DNA of 64,000 bases, taken from Coprinus comatus. Lineage: Eukaryota; Basidiomycota; Agaricomycetes; Agaricales; Agaricaceae. The notes beneath the pieces are model-generated. The model had not been told where the DNA came from. It was given only the letters and a program-made list of their open reading frames with translations, and made no database searches. The translations under genes and the position numbers were made by a program. The DNA lies in assembly GCA_034638255.1 (NCBI GenBank), contig JAWPGT010000011.1, forward strand, positions 620,001 to 684,000, in the 5' to 3' direction. Below, piece by piece: positions 47,449 through 59,818 of this stretch. Numbering within the stretch: the first letter of the stretch is position 1; every line of letters starts with the position of its first letter.

Positions 47449-48160
47449 TCTAGTTCGCACACTTATTATTAATCATATTGGAGATATAAACATTTATTTT
47501 TCAACACCCCCACATTTAAAAGAAAATGGTATAGTACATCTGAGTATTTTTGAGTGATGGAAAAAAGCAAAAAGGAGATTGTCGAATACCAATGCTAAAA
47601 CCACATTCCTTGTTCAGCATCAAATCACATTCATTGCCAACAATTAATGATAGTATAAAACAAGTGGCAGTGAAACAAATCTCGAACAAATCTAGTTGGA
47701 AGAGAAAACATATTAACAAATAAGAGCTCCAGTGGCCAGGTAAACAGATTACTTCTCCAAGAGCAATCAGGAAAGCGAGAAAAACCACAGCGTCGACAGC
47801 ACAGAGTTGACCTGGCCTAGTCCAATGAGTGAGAAAACTGGCATGGAACAAGATGTGAGTGGTAATAAAATATCAATGGCGAGAACGACTTGTTAGGGGT
47901 TACAGTTAACGAGGTTTGTTGTGTTTTGAATAGAACAATGCAATGGGTTGAAGGAAGGGTATTGTTTGAAAATGCAGTCCATGCCTGAACATGTACGTCC
48001 GAGGTCCGTTAGTCGGAAAGAGGAGAGGCATCGCGGGGGGGGGGGAGTATCGGTCGTTGTGTCGGCAAAGGAAAGGTGAGTTCAACGGATAGGACGAGTT
48101 AAGTATCGAGATGAAATAGATAGGGTAGGAAAAAATGAAATGTGGAAAATAGGATTTGTC
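47449..48160. other. Convergent intergenic gap, 712 bases
   Basis: Between the stops of uS15m and cyclin B. It contains an 11-base G run at about 48035-48045. No gene is supported. Confidence 0.5.
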
Positions 48161-50053
48161 TTAATGTTCTGCCTCAGCTTGTTCCGCTTGCTGTTGTCGC
48201 TCCATCTGCTCCCGCTCAATACGAATTTCGATTTTGAGTCTGGGCAGCTCTTGTGAAAGATTGACTTGAGTGTCTTCTGGCCATCGATCAAGGGCCCACT
48301 CGCGCATATAAATGCTTGACTGTAAAGTAACGTAAGCATATATTCATTGAGATATAGGACATCAATCTAACCTTGTAATAGCGCTTGCCAGCATACTTCT
48401 TGTGGAAGGATTCATGTCGGATGGGCTTGAGAATGTAGTTCAACATAAGATTGGCTGTGGGAACCAATGCACTCTCGGGGTAACCAGAGTAGTGAGCAAG
48501 ATTCGGCGTCTGAAAGCTAATTAGCACTTAGTCAGAGCCAAAGAAATGACAACGAACCCATTGCTCGTTGCCGAGGGCGAGCCTTGCTAGCCAGATTGAT
48601 GCAGCGGCCATGAGGGAAGGAGGGGCTGCGAGTAGTCGCCATTCAAGGCAGCTAATCTCCAAGAGATACTTTGCCAAGGTGCGAACTTTAACGTCATAAC
48701 CATCAGCTTTGCTGACACGTCGGAGGTAGTGGACGGGATTAGGGTAACTGAGGTTCCACTCGAGGGTCTTCAACACGTAACGTTCAGCTTGGAGAATCTC
48801 GCCTTCAGTATAGGTCGAGTCAGCACAAAGGAGGAAGTGAGAAACGGATGGCGAAACAACTTCCTCAAACTTGGATGCAATGAACAAACATGTAACACCA
48901 ACAAGCTGCAATTTCGCCAGCGAAACTACACGCGCAGAGAGGAAGCGGTCAATAAGATTGACACAAAGGAACAAGGTTTCGGGCAGCAGACGAAAGCGAA
49001 CATGGACTTGAATTAGCCAGTCCATAAGGATTCCTCGCATCTTCCAAGCCAATTCTTTCTGACTCTCCATATAATGAGGATTCGGCATTGTCGTCAACTA
49101 AACGAAGACTAAAATCAGCAAGTTTTTACGCTGCAAAAAAGAACGGAATTACCTCAACGACACGGAGGTAGTCAAAAATGTCGCTAACATACTCACTAAC
49201 CATCAATGGGTCATCAGCATCGTCAGCGTCAAGATCGTCCCATGGGGACCTGTCTGGATGTGCTTCAGGCTCCTCTGCATAAGCTTCAAGTTCGGCGGAA
49301 ATGCGGGCAGCAATGATGGCCTCCTCGGCTTCAGCTCGTGCTTCTTCTGTTTCGCGAGGGTCCTCCGGCGCCTCGGAGGTGCGGCGTCGTTTCATATCAC
49401 GATGATCTTCTACATCATCCTCTTCTACAACAGGTTGGACCTTGGGCTGAGATTCACGGACTGTGATTTTGCGAGAGACAGCAGACGTGCGCTTGATGAG
49501 ACGGGGAATAGCGGGAGGATCAATGGCCATAACATTTTCATTGCGAGCGGGAGCAGGTTGTGTCTCCTTGAGTGGTTTGATAGGTTGTTCCTTCTCTTTT
49601 TTAACAGCAGGGCGTGCGATCTGCCTTGTTGTAACAGTTCGCAATGGCTGCCGCGCGGCCACGGGTTTGGCTTTGAGCACAACACCGTCAAAAGCCTCCT
49701 TGGGGTTCTCCTTCTCCTTGCCCTTGACTGCAACATTAGATTTATTGTTGATTGTAACTTCGCCGAGAGCCTCTCTTTTCCTCTTGGCAGCTGTTGGATC
49801 GCCCTTCACGTCGGAAGCGATAGCCTTTGCCCTAGATGCAGCAGTTGCGCGTGTAACCCCGCCTAGCCCTGCAGTGGTTGTAGTTGTACCCGATGGAGGC
49901 TTGCTCCTGGTCAGCATCCGAGAAGGTCGAGCGTTTGCGTTTTCATTATCCTTAAGAGCGGTTGAGCGGGTCACCCGAACTGCACGACGTGTCTGAGCGA
50001 TAATCAGCATGATTCAACCGGAAAAAAGGGGTACGCACTGGTATTGACGACAT
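48161..50053 (-). CDS. B-type (mitotic) cyclin
   Basis: Regulatory subunit of the mitotic CDK. Exons on the minus strand are 50053-50039, 49992-49153, 49097-48558, 48509-48372 and 48319-48161 (563 residues). The 15-base first exon encodes MSSIP. The N-terminal third is basic, disordered and carries a consensus destruction box, REALGEVTIN (RxxLxxxxN), for APC/C; RSTALKDNENAN is a second candidate. The cyclin box starts with YMESQKELAWKMRGILMDWL, containing the MR.IL.DWL signature, then LLPETLFLCVNLIDRFLS and LQLVGVTCLFIASKFEE. The second cyclin fold has YPNPVHYLRRVSKADGYD and SLMAAASIWLARLALG. A Glu/Gln-rich coiled tail ends the protein. Closest to the Clb2/Cdc13 type. Confidence 0.94.
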
Positions 50054-50659
50054 TGCGACCAGCCCTTAGTATACTAGTCGATTAGAAAGGACTTGGTCGG
50101 TCGTCGCAGATGTAAGGATGGCGGTCATGAACTCCACCAAACCAGCAAAGTCTATCCAACAACACGTGATCAACAAAATACGGACAAGCAACAGAACGCG
50201 CAAATCATGTGACTATCGCGCTCATTAACGCGCCTTGCGATATTGTGTGGTCCAGAACAATGCAGAACAATAGTTGTTAATGTGTCCGATGCCGCATTGT
50301 TACCCACAAAATCCAGCATTGCATGTCCCACGTACTTACATTCATCACCGTGTTGAAAATTTCTCCAAGAACCAGGGTATTTTACCAAGCTCCTGACCGC
50401 AAAGGGCCGAAGAACAAAAGATATCACACCTACCAACTGGAACTACTTATTATGGACTACAATGGGCCAACTACGCTTTGATCACAAAGAAAATACTTGC
50501 AGTACTTACTGTGCCCCGGACATAGGCATTTGCAATGGCTCTGTGCGATAAATCTCGTTGCTTTCTTCACGTTATAAATAAAAGACTGGTTTACGGCACA
50601 CCCGCATCCCCAACTTGTTTGGAAAGTGCCACCATATCAAAGACAAGAGGGTCCCTAAT
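50054..50659. other. Intergenic, about 600 bases, divergent
   Basis: Promoter region of cyclin B (leftward) and of the first PAH-domain gene (rightward). No further gene supported. Confidence 0.5.
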
Positions 50660-51164
50660 ATGCTATCTCCTCATATACAACATTTAAACCCTTCGAATTT
50701 CACGGCCACTGGTACTCCGTCACCTCTATTAAATGCTCAAACCCTAGAACAAGGAATCCACGATAGAAGGATAAAATCACCGCTGTCACTACCGCTTCCT
50801 CCTCCCTCTAACACCCCAACAAGCCTCTCGTTGCCCTCACCAACAGACTTCTCAGCAACCGCAACTAAGAAAGCTAATGATTACATGAATCAAGTCGAAG
50901 ATAGGTTGGCCACTCAACCTAAGCGTTTCGACGAATTTCTTTCAGCAGTGATATATACGAGTACAGGAAAGTGAGTATAATCCTTTTATTATTAAATCTT
51001 AAAACATTGTTCTCAGCCAATACAGAATACGCCAGGACGAGTTTGCTGTTCGTATGATTAATATACTTGGCGACTATCCAGACCTACTTCTCGGGCTGAC
51101 AAACTTGATGCCTTCAAAACACGTTAAATCGATCATCCGAGAGCATTCGGCGCTATGGTTCTAG
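50660..51164 (+). CDS. Free-standing SIN3 PAH1-like protein (gene A)
   Basis: Small protein of about 150 residues with a Pro/Ser/Thr-rich N-terminus and one paired-amphipathic-helix domain. Exon 1 is 50660-50970 and exon 2 starts at 51017 (AGCC acceptor, or 9 bases later; both keep frame). The PAH pattern is AATKKANDYMNQVEDRLATQ-type helix 1, RFDEFLSAVIYTST helix 2, FAVRMINILGDYPDLLLGLT helix 3 and 4. In SIN3 (59819 on) the matching text is [20 protein letters not shown] and [20 protein letters not shown], and the intron falls at the same point between helices 2 and 3. The domain has diverged strongly. It may bind the same kind of amphipathic ligand as SIN3 or be decaying; the conserved splice site favours a functional past. 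In frame with the ATG, an upstream TTG at 50615 is ignored. Confidence 0.6.
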
Positions 51165-51238
51165 CTCTCGAATTTTGATGAAAAAACTTGACCTTGACGT
51201 GGGTCATTTACATACTGGTATGGAACAGATTTGTTCAA

Positions 51239-51667
51239 ATGGAAACATCAAATAACGAAGTTTACATAGAGTCAGAGAATGAGCTTAATGTCAATTGTGA
51301 CATTCCAAGAACAGAATTAATCCACCCGTCAATGTCACTCGAGGTTTCTTCCAATGATCCATTATCAGATTTTCTGGACGTCGCTCAAAAGTTTTGTGAT
51401 CGTCCCACTCTCGGTGTTATTAACGTTGTGCTTGCTCGGTATTACAACAAATCACTTCGTGTACCCAAGGTACTTGGCTATAGTTTTTCTGTCCCTGGAT
51501 TGTGAGGAGAATCTGATGTGTTGCTTTATGTAGGAGGAATTAGCTCAACAATTAGAGCATCTATTGAAATCCTATCCGATGGTAAACTATGATTTTCTGC
51601 ATGTAAGTCTGTTGCGTAAGACGTTAAATATTAAATATTGACATCATCTTAGCAGTCATCCATTTGA
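51239..51667 (+). CDS. PAH2-like protein or detached second half of gene A (gene B)
   Basis: Exon 1 is 51239 to about 51469, exon 2 about 51535-51599 and exon 3 51653-51667 (HQSSI-stop region), about 100 residues. It has a PAH-like domain: PLSDFLDVAQKFCDRPTLGV as helix 1, INVVLARYYNKSLRVPK as helix 2, an intron at the PAH position, and EELAQQLEHLLKSYPMVNYD as helix 3. By order and position it corresponds to PAH2 of gene C (52423) and of SIN3. I could not find a splice that joins gene A to B in frame (A closes with TAG at 51162), so either they are separate genes or an original PAH1-PAH2 gene has broken. Low similarity makes the domain call tentative. Confidence 0.45.
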
Positions 51668-52422
51668 ATTTCTTGATCGAAAGAGTAAAAACCTCAGGTT
51701 TCCTCATAAAATATCTATCAATTGTCTGGTTTATGAACATTATACTAGCATTCTACCTGTTACCGGCCCGTAATTTTTTGGCACGTCACTATCTAAACAT
51801 TAAATTGATATAAAATGTTAAATGACTCTATCGAACTCGCAATTGACTCAGGGTCAACTAAATACAAGTAATATTAAAGCTCGGTTACCATTAAGGTTAC
51901 CCAAAGGTTGCTGCAGTGTCCCCTTGTCGAGTCATACTCTGTCATATGTATGCATGGCTAAACGCGGAGCACGTTTCTCGCCAAACTCTAATGGGGTTTG
52001 ATGCATTACCCCCGAATATATCCATACAATGATTATCCCTACATTTCTTTTCTGGAGGTCACTGCAAAAACCTGGTTTTTAGGATGTAATCTTGATGTTT
52101 CTTTCTAAGTACATGCCTATTATTTCAAATACTACACAAAGTACTGTTGTCCTGTGTCAATCAGCAGTGGCCCCATTTGTTTCAATTCTACACCAACCAC
52201 ATACTGTTGTAATATTGTTGTAATCTGTCGTAAATTAGGATGCAATAAGTGTGTGAAATTTCCCAATAACCCCATGGAGACAAAGGGATCATAAATAGAC
52301 GATACACTTTAAATAGTCGGCCCTGTTCATGAAAGCTTCTACAGACCTGTCAAGATTAACCCATCAACGCCTTCCTCTATATTATCGAGTGATTTAACAA
52401 CCCCTCGGAAAGAACTGAAAAT
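51668..52422. other. Intergenic, 755 bases
   Basis: No gene, RNA or repeat was recognised. The last 100 bases form the leader of the PAH1-PAH2 gene at 52423. Confidence 0.5.
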
Positions 52423-53336
52423 ATGGCCCAAACAAGTGAAGCTCTAGATCTTGCACAACGTATTGAAGCGCTATCAATCCAAACTCCAAGCTCAAGTTCA
52501 AGTCCTGCAACACCTCTGAGCGTACAAGAGGCTCTTGATTATGTTGATAAAGTGAAGAGACGGTTTGGACATGACAGACCTGATATCTATGAAGGATTTT
52601 TGGATACTATGAAGAAATTGAGATCAGCAGAGTGAGTACCTACCCCTGTTTCAACCCCAGTGTAGACCATTGAAGGAGTCCACAATTTAAATAGGCTTAG
52701 CACCCCTGAAATTGTTAAAAGGATCAACGTTCTTTTTTCGGGACATATCGATCTCATTATTGGTTTTGATGGATTCCTACCACCGGAATATCAGTATAAC
52801 TATAACACGAACGTAGCATCATCGTCAAGAAGGCGACTTGAGGATGTTCCTGAGAATGATAAGTTGTCTGAAAATGGATCTGGAAGTTCTGGAACAGCTA
52901 GTCCTAGTCATGGTCAGTAGTATATCAACCCAATTAATTGTACTTTCGTGTATCCGACCTCCTCTTGCACCTGTTTTATTTATGTAGAATATGGGAAACG
53001 ATCGCCAACACCTACACCTGAAAGTACTAGTGCACAATTTGATCTGGAGTCGAGTGTTGCGTATGTAAAACGGGTGGAAGAGAGTTGTGACCCCGAGGTA
53101 TGGGAACAGTTTATGGATCTTTGGTCATTATATGAGCAAGGTATCGAAATAGATGAGGTGAGGGATCTACGTGTACAGTGTGAGTGAGACACTTACTGAC
53201 TGAAATTGTCTGTATTGGGTAGGATGAGTTTGTGAGAGAAGTGTTGGAGTTGTTTGAGGAATACCCAGATCTGATACCAGGCTTCAAAAAAGTAGTTACG
53301 GACAAATCGAAGTCAAAAGAAAAACAACGAGCTTAA
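52423..53336 (+). CDS. Free-standing PAH1-PAH2 protein, truncated SIN3 paralogue (gene C)
   Basis: About 230 residues consisting of two PAH domains and short linkers, with none of the SIN3 HDAC-interaction region. Exons are 52423-52631, 52695-52912, 52988-53157 and 53223-53336. PAH1 is SVQEALDYVDKVKRRFGHDR, IYEGFLDTMKKLRSAE, then after the intron STPEIVKRINVLFSGHIDLI, IGFDGFLPPEY. PAH2 is LESSVAYVKRVEESCDPEVW, EQFMDLWSLYEQ, then after the intron DEFVREVLELFEEYPDLIPG. All introns inside the PAH domains sit exactly where those of SIN3 do (SIN3: KDFKNNL|IDTPGV and TTIDE|DEVSRQ). The gene is therefore a DNA-level partial duplicate, not a retrocopy. Inferred role: competitor or adaptor that binds SIN3-recruiting transcription factors without recruiting HDAC. 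Confidence 0.8.
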
Positions 53337-53455
53337 TTAATTACTGTATAAAATTTATGTTATTGTTTCACGGAGAAATTCCGCATCAATGTATGAAATG
53401 AATATTAAGGGTGGTATCAGTGTTACCACTTACGTAGATCCCCTTTGATCGTGCA

Positions 53456-54973
53456 ATGTCTTCAACAGTGTTCGTTCAATCTGACAGTCCGCCATATGTT
53501 CATCGTCTCACCTCCATTTCCTCTCACCTCAGAACTCAACGTCAACCCAAAGTTGTCATTAGCAGGTACCTAGGTCCTGAGGCTTCATCCCTGCTACCGA
53601 AGGATTCATTAGAGGTGCCAACTGAATTTAGACTATTTCAACGGATAGCTTAGCCTGAGTGTTCACAGATTATACAATGGTATGAGGATGGACCCTGTGG
53701 CAAGGATTGGATCATGCAAAATGTGGCAGGTGCCGCCGCTCTGGTGGTCACAATCACGGACAAGGTATGCCCTTTCGTCTTTACCGGAGACAACTATTTC
53801 TTCTATACTCAGGCTTTGTTTAGGTTGATGCGGATATCATCGAGGCTGGTAAGCCTTATTGGCACCAAGTTCAGAGCCTAACTGGCAACGTCTAAATCTC
53901 CGGGATAGCTGGACCTAACTTGAAGGTCGTTTCAACCATGTCCGTTGGTTACGGTATGTTGAAGTCTTTTTCGAAAGATAAACACATATTTATATGATAA
54001 GATAGAACATCTCGATGTACCTACTATCCTTTCCAAGGGAATCAAGATAGGGTATACCCCTGAAGTTTTGACTGATGCTGGTAAGTGACAATTACATGTA
54101 ATTATGACTTTTAATGTTTTTTATTGCTATACTGACACACTTAACACAGTTGCAGATATATCTGTGATGCTCGCTCTTATGGCTGGAAGGAATATTCGTG
54201 AGGCAATGAGAGTGGTAGACGAAGGAAAGGTTTGTTCAACACATATTATCTTTACCTTTAATCCATCTCACTGGCAAATACTTTTATAGTGGCCACAATC
54301 CCAATGGTCGCCATTCTTATTCTGCGGCCCACAAATAGGCTCCTCTCCTATATCTCCTAGAAGAACAGCCGGTTTTCTTGGGTTTGGGAGAATATCCCAT
54401 GCTACACTTACTCGCCTTATCCCTTTTGGTGTTACAGATTGCATATATACGTCAAACCCACAATCTCAAACTGACATTATACGAGATGAATCTTTGAAAA
54501 AGAAACTCGGACTTCAAACATTACGTCGTGTGGACCTGGATGAACTGGCTAAAGAAAGTGATCTCATGTTTATATTGGCTCCTGGCAGTCTTTCAACTTA
54601 CCATATAATCAACGAAGAGTTCTTGAAGAAGATGAAGAAAACGGCTATTCTTGTTAATGCTGCTAGAGGGTCTATTGTGGATTCTGATGCGTTGGTGAAG
54701 GCCTTAAGAGAACAATGGATTTGGGGTGCTGGCGTTGATGTTGTTGAAGGTGAACCTAATGTTACACAAGATCATCCACTTGTTAAAGAACAGCGGTATG
54801 TGATTACGGTCTTTAATTGATATTAAATTCATCCTTGTCTGTTTATTAGATGCGTTGTGCTGCCGCATATAGGAAGTGCTAGTACTGAATCCCGTATCGG
54901 AATGGCTAAGCTCGCTATCGAGAATGCAATGGCCGTACTGAATGGAGAACCAATGAAGAAGGAGCTTCGTTAA
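53456..54973 (+). CDS. D-2-hydroxyacid dehydrogenase, glyoxylate/hydroxypyruvate reductase type
   Basis: NAD(P)H-dependent reductase of the D-isomer-specific family. Exon 1 is 53456-53614; an intron of 54 bases (GTGCCA...CACAG) removes an in-frame TAG, and exons 53669-53764, 53824-53848, 53909 on follow. The text reads IIQWYEDGPCGKDWIMQNVA, ALVVTITDKVDADIIEAG, then GPNLKVVSTMSVGYEHLDV, matching GRHPR. The nucleotide-binding loop is GFLGFGRIS. Catalytic residues: Arg in VNAARGSIVDSDALV, Glu in the GVDVVEGEPN region and His in VLPHIGSASTESR. Start and length (about 335 residues) fit. An aminotransferase of the same glyoxylate pathway is at 30008, but the distance makes linkage only suggestive. 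Confidence 0.88.
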
Positions 54974-55062
54974 TGCAAATAATTGGTGTACTTATATTAC
55001 AGTTTAAAGGAAGGGGGCCACTGTAACAATTGGTATGTGGGAATAAATTTAAAATATGCTAA

Positions 55063-56025
55063 TCAGAGCGGAACAATCATCAATCTCATGGGTACGGAAT
55101 TACGCTTGCAACAGCTACTGTTGCTTCCTTCTCCCTTGTTCAAATCTGAGGACTCATCCGATAAGTAAGATGAGGCATCATGACTGGGATATTGTGCATG
55201 GAAACCGGATCGACATGTTGTTAAAGCATGTGTTCCTCGTACAAGTATAACCTCGACTCGACGTGGTACGAAGAAATTCTATGAAAATTTCCGACGGTAA
55301 TTAGATAAAAGGATGTGATTTGAGCAAGGGAATGAAAAACGGACCTGGTTCCAGGAGTTGATAAGGTTAATAGCAAAGGTGAGTTTCTTTTTTCTAACAT
55401 TGTTTTTGACGGCCTCGCTAACAATAAATGCTGTAGATTTCATTACAGAGGTATCAGACGACCCAGACAGAAAATACAGTTAACACGCCAAATGAACGAA
55501 CCTGCAGGACCGAAACCTAAACATATAGGTACAAGCAATGATGACTTCTTCTTCATCTCACAATAAGATGTACCATCCTTAAGGTCTTGCATAAATCTGG
55601 ATATTTATATTAACATTTCACAGTTCCACATCAAAATGTCAGATGAGCGCTTACTTGGTCCAATCGGGTTCACTGATATCCCTCGCCATTAATGGATGAA
55701 CTGGCTCTTGAATGACAGGTGGTAAAGCAGTTGAAAACCCTTTATCTAAGGCTCTACCAGATCCTTCTACAACTATGGTTATTGGTTCAAATGGTTTCTG
55801 GGTTTCTGGGGAAACCGAAATTGAAATAGGACGGGAGAATTCAAGGGGTGGTTCGCAGTATACTCGAACATGTGTTTGGTCTTCATCGTCATTGGCAGTG
55901 TCAGAAAGTGCAATGGATTCGTAGGTCGGAGGTGGACCGAGGCTAGTAATAGAGTTGGTGTCTGTGTCTGCATCGTAATGAAGATGTACGGGAGTTTCAC
56001 TGGCGAGTTTCTGAGGGATAATCAT
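55063..56025 (-). CDS. Unknown fungal family, paralogue 1 (PPxY-containing)
   Basis: Not recognised by name. Minus-strand exons 56025-55655, 55596-55502, 55430-55345 and 55278-55063 give 255 residues. The N-terminal third is disordered with a PPxY-type motif (GPPPTYESIALSD). Conserved elements shared with the next gene (56363-57477) are HPLMARDISEPDWTK followed by FMQDLKD, and WNQ|NFFVPRRVEVILVRG, with a hydrophobic end (MRLMIVPL). Exon 3 has the same length (86 bases) and the introns are in the same phases in both. PPxY motifs often bind Nedd4/Rsp5 ubiquitin ligases; that link is inference. The exons are open and well spliced, so both copies look functional. Confidence 0.65.
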
Positions 56026-56362
56026 TGTGGGTAGGTGAGAAGTCTTAGGGTCTGGAAACAATGAGCTCTCTTTATATTCTCAACACTAAATGCGATTCAG
56101 GAGACCCTGTAACGATTGTCACTGGAAGCTGTGCTGATTTTGAATTCTCCGACGATGGATACCAACATGTGTTAACTGCGGATCCTTTGCACTCATAGAT
56201 ACCAGCATGCGGCAATGTTTGGTGTGCTCGAAATATCGTGGTTGTACTGTTTGAACATCTATTAAAAGAATTTTAGGATCTATATATGATAATCTCGGTC
56301 CTCGAGGCCTCAGGCATCAGATGAACAATGTGCTAATATATTCCAATTCATTACATATGATC
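56026..56362. other. Intergenic, 337 bases
   Basis: Between the two tandem paralogues. It holds the promoter of the 55063-56025 gene and the 3' end of the next. Nothing else seen. Confidence 0.5.
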
Positions 56363-57477
56363 CTAGGACTTCATGGGCAAAACATATAACCGAAACTTGG
56401 TATCCTCCTCTTTTGATCTGTCTTTTCCTTTTCCATTATCGAACGCGAACTCCGGGACAAAGAAAGGTGTATCGAAGGAACTTGGTGTACTGTTTAGACC
56501 ACTGATTCTCATCCTGCCTTGCATGAGAACAACATCAAGATGACGAGGTCGGAAGAAATGCTGTAGTACATAAAATCGGAGAGAGATTGTAGTTAGTTTT
56601 ATACTGCCTATGTGCGAACTTTAAAGAGAGAAAGATTTGGAAATGACTAACATGATTCCAAAGGTCGATGATTTTCGTAACATCTTTGGTTTTTCCTTTT
56701 TTCATTTGTTGACGAATTACGTGCGTGGTTAGTGTACCTGGTGACCGTTAGTGCATGGTTAGCAATTGTGTGCTAGATAATAAGTTGAGAGCGTCATGAC
56801 GTACCAACAATTGGTAGAATATTAATTATAGGTAACCTTGCATTATCTTCTTGTCTTTGTGTAAGTTCTCCGGCATTTTTTATTTCTTGTAAAAATCTAC
56901 AAATCAATAACCACAACCGGGTAATAGTAATCAATACCAAATGCATAAGAGTTTAAAAGAGAAATATTACTTACTTCAACCAATCAGATTCGGTAACATC
57001 ATGACTGACAAAAGGATGGGGATGTATAAGTGATGGTGGAGGAACCATGAGAAAGCCATGTGTTAGGTAAGGTCCGGTAGAAACGAGGAATATAGGATCG
57101 AATGAAGGGTATATTTGATTCGGTGCTTGACGAGAGAAGGGAGCGAGACCAGAAGTTGACGATGAGGAATTGGAATTGGAATTGTTTTGAATGGCGGGCG
57201 ATGTGCGTGAAATGGCATAGGAACTACCAGTAATGTTACCAGTGTCATTCGGGTTCCCTGTGCCTGGAGAAGGAGGGAGAACTTGGCGTTGTGCTACTGG
57301 TGTTTCGTTTGGTTCTCCAAGTTCTACGGAGTATGGTGGAGGTGAGGCCACCGACACTATACGGCTTGTTCCTACGTCTGGTGAAGGTAAAGAGACTGGG
57401 CCCTCTGTGGATGAAGGTTTATCTCCAGTTTTATCGTCCATGTCTTCGCCCGGGACTAATTTCAAGTCGGTGATCAT
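56363..57477 (-). CDS. Unknown fungal family, paralogue 2 (PPxY-containing)
   Basis: Tandem paralogue of the gene at 55063. Exons 57477-56975, 56896-56805, 56737-56652 and 56560-56363, 292 residues. A long Pro/Ser/Asn-rich N-terminus has SPPPYSVELG (PPPY). The conserved region runs HPFVSHDVTESDWLK, FLQEIKNAGELTQRQEDNAR, then IINILPIVG, IRQQMKKGKTKDVTKIIDLW and NHHFFRPRHLDVVLMQGRM. It ends with KFRLYVLPMKS. The pattern of a short hydrophobic IVG segment between charged helices and an FF.PR...V.L..G strand suggests one small folded domain. Similar architectures occur in agaricomycete proteomes as uncharacterised proteins; I cannot name a family. Confidence 0.7.
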
Positions 57478-57774
57478 GATGGTAGAGTTCCTGGGCTAGT
57501 TGCAGGGACTCGGAGAGTAGTTATAAAGAAAGGTGTATATGTGTCCTCATCTTGACATGGTGCGCAGCACTTAAATACACAGCCATGTGGAGTAAACGCA
57601 CGCTTATTTAGTTCTGGTGTTTAATTCAATGTATTGCCACGATGGACCTGATGGCGCGTGACTAAAATAGAAGATGCTGTTGTTCATGATAAGAAATACG
57701 TACTACAAGTCGTGTTGGTTTGAGTCTGAACTACATAGAACATATACAAGGCTGATATTTTGTCAGAGGTATTT
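57478..57774. other. Intergenic, about 300 bases
   Basis: Between the unknown paralogue 2 start and the aldehyde dehydrogenase stop. No feature seen. Confidence 0.4.
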
Positions 57775-59613
<1,839 letters not shown>

Positions 59614-59818
59614 GTTATGTCATAAACAAATCACATACGCAAGATTATATATGCGGGGAGCTAAATCAGTCCATGAGTTAATTTTGGGTTGATGTCATTG
59701 CACGTGACTGCCAAGGGAGAGAGAGAGGGGCACGTGCCATGTAGTGCAAGTGTTCTGGGAGACTCTTCCTTGTTTTCCTGATTGTGCTTGACACCTCCTC
59801 GACGCTTTCTTTTCAAAC
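59614..59818. promoter_or_regulatory. Divergent promoter, ALDH / SIN3
   Basis: A 205-base gap between two head-to-head ATGs. It contains CACGTG near 59700 and GCACGTGCC near 59730, E-box-like palindromes, the kind bound by bHLH factors. Both genes may respond to them. Confidence 0.5.

Noticed and set aside
49258..49866. Long plus-strand frame opposite cyclin B
   Set aside because: It is a shadow of the 840-base cyclin B exon on the other strand; Cys/Phe-rich composition is typical of such shadows.
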